Shown here: positions 6,883-11,620 of the stretch, piece by piece
Layout of the letters: every line of letters begins with the position of its first letter
Position numbering within the stretch: the first letter of the stretch is position 1
DNA from: Bacillota bacterium
GTDB lineage: Bacteria > Bacillota > Clostridia > Acetivibrionales > Acetivibrionaceae
Reading direction: 5' to 3'
Length of the DNA: 11,620 bases
NCBI GenBank assembly: GCA_023421115.1
Contig: JAEZUI010000164.1
Coordinates: forward strand, 1 to 11,620
Notes under the pieces: model-generated
Seen by the model: only the letters and a program-made list of their open reading frames with translations
Told to the model about the DNA's origin: nothing
The model's database searches: none
Position numbers and translations under genes: made by a program

Positions 6883-7473
6883 CTACTCATTAACTGTTAT
6901 TTGATAACCTTTGCCATCATTCTCACTTTTATCATAAGCATTATCAATATATTTATGGAAATGAGATAAGAAATCTTCTTCTTCAACAAAAGATATGTAA
7001 GACCCTTTTAACCAGTCATATGAACCAGAGCTTGTCTTTATCGGAGGTTTTGAATTAAAATGATTTTTAGCGATAATATCATGAATTTTCTCCATATGAT
7101 ATTTTATAGCACCATCCTCCAAATATTTAAACCAAGAATAGCTCCCATTCACTTTTTTTATCACCGCAACTACACCATTTCGTTGAGATGTCCTTCCTTC
7201 TCTTGTAGTCTTCTTAAGACAATATGAAATTTCCCATCCAATCCAATCACTTTCCCGCATTTTTGGTGAAAGTATTACTATTGTCACAGATGTATCATAC
7301 ATCATGTCAGAAAGATTCTTCTCTATTGTCTTTCTCTTAAAGTCTGTCATATCTTTCGAATCAACATTTTCTCCCTTATAATATTTAGCATCCTTTCCAA
7401 GTACTTTTATTATTTTGTCCCTTAAGTCCTTTGATTCACTATACTTATATGATATAAACGTTTTATGTGCCAT
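6883..7473 (-). CDS. thsB: Thoeris ThsB-type TIR protein (DUF1863/TIR-like)
   Basis: The ATG at 7473 (196 aa) is preceded by GGAGG (7481-7485) 7 nt away; the longer frame to 7512 adds residues that overlap the end of the SLOG pseudogene. The N-terminal two-thirds is the TIR-like fold of Thoeris ThsB: KTFISYKYSESKDLRDKI, the pattern KYYKGEN, TSVTIVILSP, and SDWIGWEISYCL, where Glu81 is in the position of the catalytic glutamate. In Thoeris, ThsB makes a cyclic ADP-ribose isomer from NAD+ on infection, and the SLOG domain of ThsA binds it to activate the effector. The gene order here, SLOG gene then ThsB on one strand with a short gap, is that of a Thoeris operon. The frame is intact although its neighbour is broken, so it is either an orphan or signals to another SLOG protein. 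The TIR-SLOG protein 2.2 kb upstream is a candidate. Confidence 0.88.
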   Translation of the reverse strand: MAHKTFISYKYSESKDLRDKIIKVLGKDAKYYKGENVDSKDMTDFKRKTIEKNLSDMMYDTSVTIVILSPKMRESDWIGWEISYCLKKTTREGRTSQRNGVVAVIKKVNGSYSWFKYLEDGAIKYHMEKIHDIIAKNHFNSKPPIKTSSGSYDWLKGSYISFVEEEDFLSHFHKYIDNAYDKSENDGKGYQITVNE

Positions 7474-7511
7474 TTTTATCCCTCCTAATTTTTTTCTTAT
7501 TATGCCATACA

Positions 7512-8090
7512 TTACTCTTTTGCAATTGCTGTTACTACTTCTACCAACTTATCGACATCATTCTCATTTGCGAGAACTTCCATATACTTTTCTAAATATT
7601 TATATTTTATCAAAATTAGCATTAATTTCATCAAAAATATTTCTTGTTATAAACCCATTGCTTCCGATAGGAATAATTATATTTCCGTTATCTCTTGCTA
7701 GAACAAATTCTTCCCAACACCCTGGCGCAACAATAATCTTTGATGGATCCGTCAAATACTTTTTATTTCAAACAGAAAAACTGCTACTCCTGTATCTATA
7801 TGCATGTCTTCACGATATTGCTTAAATCTATTCTGGCGTTCGATTGGATCTATAATTCCTTGTGGAAATGGACGAAGACACAAATATTCATCAATATGCT
7901 TATATTTACTACGGTATATTTCATCTAGTGCTCAGTTGATTACTGTCGAGCCAATTCCTTGTCCAAACACTGAAGTAATCCTAAAGTTATTTTTTACCAA
8001 TGACTCTGATATTTTTCTTGCCAACTCCTCTGCTTTATCCTTTCCCCATTCTGCATAGTCATCTGCACTACCAGAAATGAATTCAGCCAT
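7512..8090 (-). pseudogene. ThsA-type SLOG domain, disrupted by three lesions
   Basis: The ATG at 8090 has a GGGGGG ribosome binding site, and the reading frame starts MAEFISGSADDY. It then matches the C-terminal SLOG (signal-binding) domain of Thoeris ThsA across about 190 codons if three changes are undone. First, codon 53 is TGA (7932-7934), where a GGA glycine is expected in VINGALDEIY. Second, one G is missing near 7768-7770, where TTTGAAAT should read as Phe-Gly-Asn; the frame then continues to APGCWEEF. Third, there is one extra A in the run at 7605-7608, after which the frame continues YKYLEKYMEVL to a TAA at 7512-7514. Signal-binding landmarks survive, such as HIDEYLCLRPFPQG and IIIPIGSNGF. 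No SIR2 or other effector domain precedes it: the HMUDK-helical gene stops 15 nt upstream. Whether it was once a stand-alone SLOG protein or lost its effector half cannot be told. Rightward frames here are only shadows. Confidence 0.88.
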
Positions 8091-8389
8091 TTCAATCCCC
8101 CCTTCTAAAAAATTCCAATGCGACTATTTATTCCCCACTTAGGAGGATAAAAATTTTCTATACTTTCCAAATTCCGATCCACATATTGTTGCTTTATTCG
8201 CTTTCTTCCACTTGCTGTTCCAATTTCAGGGTGAGCAATTCTGGCATATTTATCTGTCTCACAAAATAAATTTTGACAGTCAATCAACTGTAATCTTCTT
8301 CCATACAATGATTTGAATTCAATTCCTCTTTTTTCAAATTCATACTCTTGCTGTTCTGCAACGTATCTAATAATATCTTCGTATTTATA
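8071..8389 (+). repeat. Direct repeat, right copy (end of intact HMUDK-helical gene)
   Basis: This is the intact copy of the segment repeated at 6671-6860. It holds the last 285 nt of the HMUDK-helical gene, the spacer with the ribosome binding site, and the first codons of the SLOG pseudogene. The block 8122-8165 is identical to 6720-6763. The part 8211-8337 is absent from the left copy. Confidence 0.85.
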
Positions 8390-9082
8390 CCTATTCAAAT
8401 CCCCAAAACATTTATTAATCCCATTTTTTGCACCTGGACCAGCTACAACGAATGACATTTCGTCAAAATCACATAACTCGCTATAGTTAATGTCAATAGC
8501 ATATTGAAATGCTAAAAATGTCCCTAACGTAGGATAACCAAGTAACCCTAAATACAGTTCCTCTAAACTTTTGCTTTTCGCTACCATTCTAGGCAATCCA
8601 GAATTCATCATACTCTCTAACAGTTTCAGATTATTTTGATGTTTTTTATCAAATCCAAAGCAACTTTTTCCCGATGGCATTATATAGGCAGCGGAGTAAA
8701 TTCTTTCGTTATTATTAATTTTTTGTGTTAATAATTCATTATATCTCTCATACGAATACGATTTATATGAAATCTCACCCAGAATATCTTCCATGTATTC
8801 CCATGTTTCAATTTTGTTAAATAACTTGAAAAATAAAATTCTAAAGCATAGATCCTCCGGAGAATATTTATTTTTATCATAAATCACATTTTTGATTAAA
8901 TATTGACTTACGCGGTCACAAGCTCTATAAGCATTGGTAAATTTATATTTCTGAATTATTTTATCATCTGTCCAAGGATAAGGTTTATTTTGTATTCTAT
9001 TAAAGAAAACTTCTTGGCGTTCTTCTGCAAACTTCCAGTATGTATCATATACCAGGGTCGGCTTAAAATAATCTAGCTTCAT
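8105..9082 (-). CDS. 5-hmdU DNA kinase helical-domain family protein (HMUDK_hel-like)
   Basis: The 325-residue protein begins at an ATG that overlaps the kinase stop by 4 nt, with AGGAG at 9093-9097. Its signature is WKFAEERQEVFFNRI, then PWTDD (36-40), then FTNAYRACDRVSQYLI (48-63) and LCFRILFFKLFNKIETWE. These mark the helical-domain family named after phage 5-hydroxymethyl-deoxyuridine DNA kinase, earlier predicted as alpha-glutamyl/putrescinyl-thymine pyrophosphorylase and found in thymidine hypermodification pathways. In those pathways it works with a P-loop kinase on 5-hmdU. The partner here is plausibly the thymidylate-kinase-like protein encoded just before it, with the thymidylate synthase homologue supplying the modified nucleotide. 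Whether the substrate is DNA or a free nucleotide is unknown. The protein looks soluble and mainly helical. The family call rests on motif memory, not a search. Confidence 0.82.
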   Translation of the reverse strand: MKLDYFKPTLVYDTYWKFAEERQEVFFNRIQNKPYPWTDDKIIQKYKFTNAYRACDRVSQYLIKNVIYDKNKYSPEDLCFRILFFKLFNKIETWEYMEDILGEISYKSYSYERYNELLTQKINNNERIYSAAYIMPSGKSCFGFDKKHQNNLKLLESMMNSGLPRMVAKSKSLEELYLGLLGYPTLGTFLAFQYAIDINYSELCDFDEMSFVVAGPGAKNGINKCFGDLNRYKYEDIIRYVAEQQEYEFEKRGIEFKSLYGRRLQLIDCQNLFCETDKYARIAHPEIGTASGRKRIKQQYVDRNLESIENFYPPKWGINSRIGIF

Positions 9083-9705
9083 AAAGGCAGTTCTCCTATA
9101 ATCTGGTTAAATATCATGTCTACTACTTCATCCAAGCTCCCGTCATTATTTATCACCTGACACCTTGGTTCTTTGCTTGCAAGCCCTCTGTAATTTTGCA
9201 ATATTGGTGTATCCTTTTCAGATTCAAAGTCTTTCTCCCTGTCTTTTCGTTCTAATAAAAATATTTTATTTATGCTAACTTTTTCCCAATATTTCAATTC
9301 AGAGGCTAAAATAGCATTAACAACATCCGTTTCGAGAGCACCTGATAATCCATAGGCATAAGTTGACCACCAAAAGCGATCCATCAAAATTATTTTTTTA
9401 GAGATATCTTCATCTAAAATTTTTCTTTGAATTAGATCTATATGTGAAGCCACATACAATAATTGTAAGCTTGCATCATTAATATCATAATCAAAATACT
9501 TTTTAGTACTATGATGTATATCATAAACAAGCGCGCCTAATGTTCTCTCTTCATTCCCTGGGAATGCAACTACTTCACATTCACAATCCATTTCTTTGCT
9601 TATTTTTTCTTTCAGTTCGCTAACAATTGTTGTTTTTCCTACATTGTCAATTCCCTCAAATACATATATTCCTGTACGTAATTTATTAAATTTATCTTCC
9701 TTCAA
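9079..9705 (-). CDS. Thymidylate-kinase-like P-loop nucleotide kinase
   Basis: The reading frame can start at GTG 9711 (210 aa, overlapping the previous stop as GTGA) or at TTG 9705 (208 aa). I favour 9705 because the only ribosome binding site, GGGGG at 9713-9717, sits 7 nt from it but touches the GTG. Motifs are those of dTMP kinase: YVFEGIDNVGKTT (P-loop near residues 18-26), VVAFPGN where dTMP kinases have their FPR-type phosphate loop, and LMDRFWWSTYAYG for the DR-S-AYQ motif. The arginine-rich lid region reads RKDREKDFESEKD. It would phosphorylate thymidine or modified dUMP monophosphates using ATP. Being coupled to a TIR-SLOG gene upstream and an HMUDK-helical gene downstream makes a specialised role more likely than housekeeping. 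The stop TGA overlaps the next ATG by 4 nt. Confidence 0.87.
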   Translation of the reverse strand: MKEDKFNKLRTGIYVFEGIDNVGKTTIVSELKEKISKEMDCECEVVAFPGNEERTLGALVYDIHHSTKKYFDYDINDASLQLLYVASHIDLIQRKILDEDISKKIILMDRFWWSTYAYGLSGALETDVVNAILASELKYWEKVSINKIFLLERKDREKDFESEKDTPILQNYRGLASKEPRCQVINNDGSLDEVVDMIFNQIIGELPL

Positions 9706-9707
9706 TC

Positions 9708-11558
9708 TCACACCCCCTTTTCAATTAAATCCAGTAGTTGTCTTATCATTAGCCTATGATTGACATTATAAAACAAACTTTCATTTAATGTTTTATTCCA
9801 AGAATTTAATTCCTTCCAATCACCTTCTCTGATTTTTTCAAATGCATACTCGCTTGAACGTCCTCCAACCGTTCCAACCAAGGCAATTGGCATACGAACT
9901 GATTTCGCCAATTCCACTTCGATATCTACGCCTTGTTGTGTTTTATCTTCCTTTATTTTTCCACCAAGACAAATAAGCAATTCACCTTTTTCTTTGCAAA
10001 TCATATTTTCTCGCATTTCTTGCAAACCATTGGATAAGAATAGTGTGCATTTTTCTTCAAGTTCTTCGATGTCATATGCTTCTAAATAAGTTTTATCCAT
10101 ATGCATTTCTATAGAATACTTGATATCTGATGCATACACTTTCCCAATATCAAAAATAAGCTTTTGAAATGTAGGATGTGCTCCAAAAACCAAAGTATAA
10201 CCACGCTTGATTATTTCTCTCGAATACACCACAACCGCTTCTAATAAAGAATTTTTATATATTTCATCACAATCTGGAAATGCTCCTGATAAAATAATTC
10301 TCTTATTTAATTTGTTCCTTTTACCACCACTTACATTTTCAATATTCATTAAATAATCATCAAAATTTTCTTCTAACAATTTTGTATCTCCCACTTGCTT
10401 ATCACGTCTTCCATGATTGGATAACAGAAATAATCTATCGTGGTTATCATAAATATTTTCACTTTTTACTTTTTGCATAAATTGTTGAATATCCTGAGGT
10501 TTTGGATTTCTTCCAAAACATTGGATATAGTGATTACGTATTTTTAGATCATACAAATCTCTGGATTTTTCCTCATATTGTATTTGATAGGCTAGAATTG
10601 ACGACTGATCTCTTATTAATTTTATTCTATTCAAATTGTTCATTTCATTAAAACATTCAACGTAAGAAAAAACTTGATTTGATGAATTCATCATCAATTG
10701 GAAACATCTATCCTCCACTTCATCAACAATTTCTGATAATCTATTATTATCAAAAAATTCTTCATTAGAGTAACTTAGTACTGGTGCTTCACCTGGACGA
10801 ATTCCCAACTCTGTGTACGGTGCATTATTAATTTGAATCCACAGAATCGGAATATCATTTATGATTGCATAGCACAGTTCCTTCATTATGTATGAAGAAT
10901 CTTGTGCTTCTTTCGTCTGTAAAAATATTAGGACATCACTTAACTCCAGATTTCTATCTATGTCTTCTTGTGCATCATTTCCTACTTCAACATTAACAAC
11001 GTCCCGGTAGACATTTCTTTCTCTTGTTAGTCTTTTCAACTCATCTGCCAATCTTGCTGTAATCTTCTCTCCATCACTTCTTCGATGACTAATGAAATAT
11101 AGCACTTCATCTCGATAAAGTGGTGAGAGTGTTTGTGAAATGATTTTCCTTGCAAAAATCTGAGCTATCGCTTTCAAATTATTTTTCATCGGGTTTCTAT
11201 TTTCATTTCGACAATAAACATCAAAACTTTGTTTAGCAGATACTGAACTTGGTGGTCTTCTACATTCTGGAGTGTTTTCCATGGCTATAGGCCATATTCT
11301 ACACTGAGCATCATTATATTTCTTTACTAATTTATTAACTCGCTCATCGTAAGCACCATTTTCTGCATTAAAGAATATCAAGATATCATTTTTATCAGGT
11401 TGCTCAGTCATTAATTGATTAATTTGAAACATGGATGAAATATATAGATTATTGACAACATAGACATCAAGTATTTTTTTGCATTCCATATAAAAAATAT
11501 TGGCTGAATCCAAATTATTCATCGTCAGTGATGGTTCACAAAAAATCATTCTCATCAT
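9708..11558 (-). CDS. TIR-SLOG fusion protein, likely immune signalling/effector
   Basis: The 616-residue protein starts at ATG 11558 or, equally well, ATG 11555; GGGGG at 11563-11567 is 4 or 7 nt away. It has three parts. Residues 1-145 are an unassigned alpha/beta region (NDILIFFNAENGAYDERV) that may be a degenerate TIR-like or Rossmann fold. Residues 151-245 are a TIR domain: VLYFISHRRSDG, SDVLIFLQTKEAQDSSYIMKE with Glu227 at the catalytic position, and IPILWIQI. After a helical linker, residues 418-575 form a SLOG domain: KRIILSGAFPD, RGYTLVFGAHP, GELLICLGGK, then MPIALVGTVGG. SLOG domains bind NAD-derived or nucleotide signals, as in ThsA. The protein could bind a signal through SLOG and cleave NAD+ through TIR. 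Its stop overlaps the kinase start by 4 nt, so it heads a coupled operon with nucleotide-modifying genes. No membrane segment is seen. Confidence 0.83.
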   Translation of the reverse strand: MMRMIFCEPSLTMNNLDSANIFYMECKKILDVYVVNNLYISSMFQINQLMTEQPDKNDILIFFNAENGAYDERVNKLVKKYNDAQCRIWPIAMENTPECRRPPSSVSAKQSFDVYCRNENRNPMKNNLKAIAQIFARKIISQTLSPLYRDEVLYFISHRRSDGEKITARLADELKRLTRERNVYRDVVNVEVGNDAQEDIDRNLELSDVLIFLQTKEAQDSSYIMKELCYAIINDIPILWIQINNAPYTELGIRPGEAPVLSYSNEEFFDNNRLSEIVDEVEDRCFQLMMNSSNQVFSYVECFNEMNNLNRIKLIRDQSSILAYQIQYEEKSRDLYDLKIRNHYIQCFGRNPKPQDIQQFMQKVKSENIYDNHDRLFLLSNHGRRDKQVGDTKLLEENFDDYLMNIENVSGGKRNKLNKRIILSGAFPDCDEIYKNSLLEAVVVYSREIIKRGYTLVFGAHPTFQKLIFDIGKVYASDIKYSIEMHMDKTYLEAYDIEELEEKCTLFLSNGLQEMRENMICKEKGELLICLGGKIKEDKTQQGVDIEVELAKSVRMPIALVGTVGGRSSEYAFEKIREGDWKELNSWNKTLNESLFYNVNHRLMIRQLLDLIEKGV

Positions 11559-11620
11559 TTCTCCCCCTTATAGTGTGCAAATTGTCCACTTTTTCTACTA
11601 TACGGAACACCATGTATCCC
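11559..11620 (-). promoter_or_regulatory. Leader of the TIR-SLOG operon, truncated by window edge
   Basis: This short stretch holds the ribosome binding site (AGGGGGAG, 11561-11568) and, read leftward, the -10-like elements TATAAG (11566-11571) and TATAGT (11597-11602). The plus strand also shows TATAGT (11569-11574) and ACTATA (11597-11602) as a 6-bp inverted repeat around GTGCAAATTGTCCAC, itself a rough dyad. It could be the operon promoter/operator or the end of a mobile element beyond the edge. The window is too short to decide. Confidence 0.3.

Noticed and set aside
7415..8058. Three rightward open frames (7415-7825, 7740-7928, 7804-8058)
   Set aside because: They lie opposite the ThsB-like gene and the SLOG pseudogene, lack ribosome binding sites and have low-complexity, family-less translations.
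11569..11602. Terminal inverted repeat of an insertion sequence at the right edge
   Set aside because: Only 6 bp pair, no transposase is in view, and the same bases can serve as the promoter of the TIR-SLOG operon.

Overview
The window is strongly AT-rich, with purine-rich Shine-Dalgarno sites (GGAGG, AAGGAGG, GGGGGA) ahead of nearly every start and several TTG/GTG starts. This points to a low-GC Firmicute, most likely a gut-type Clostridium/Lachnospiraceae relative. The genus is an inference; no housekeeping gene is present to fix it. Almost every gene belongs to a family linked to anti-phage defence, nucleotide signalling or mobile DNA, so the window reads as an accessory defence island next to a recombinase.

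Layout: 1-443 has no convincing complete gene; it holds a good leftward promoter near the left edge and the leader of the integrase. 444-1367 (+) is a complete tyrosine recombinase. 1542-4597 (+) is a two-gene operon: a TIR-domain protein followed, with a 4-nt overlap, by a P-loop ATPase with a long helical-repeat tail. Together they look like a split TIR/STAND (NLR-like) sensor-effector pair. Converging on it, with a 17-nt overlap of the 3' ends, is an ATP-grasp ligase of the D-Ala-D-Ala ligase type (4581-5567, -). This convergent block is bracketed by two inverted copies of one long palindrome (1446-1482 and 5599-5639), each just upstream of the first gene of its unit and in the same orientation relative to that gene.

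The right half is transcribed leftward. From 11558 down: a three-part protein (unknown N-terminus, TIR, C-terminal SLOG), a thymidylate-kinase-like P-loop kinase, and a protein of the 5-hmdU DNA kinase helical-domain family, all with 4-nt stop/start overlaps. Next come a Thoeris ThsA-type SLOG pseudogene (three lesions, 7512-8090), an intact Thoeris ThsB-type TIR protein (6883-7473), a decayed duplicate of the end of the helical-domain gene (about 6707-6860), and a divergent thymidylate-synthase homologue (5685-6689).

Interpretation (inference): TIR-SLOG, thymidylate kinase, HMUDK-helical protein and thymidylate synthase look like one system in which a modified thymidine nucleotide or base is made or sensed and a TIR/SLOG module acts as effector. 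The Thoeris remnant sits inside this operon between two copies of the end of the helical-domain gene, as expected if it was inserted or exchanged there through partial duplication. The island therefore carries three different TIR proteins: one paired with a STAND-like ATPase, one ThsB orphaned from its effector, and one fused to SLOG.
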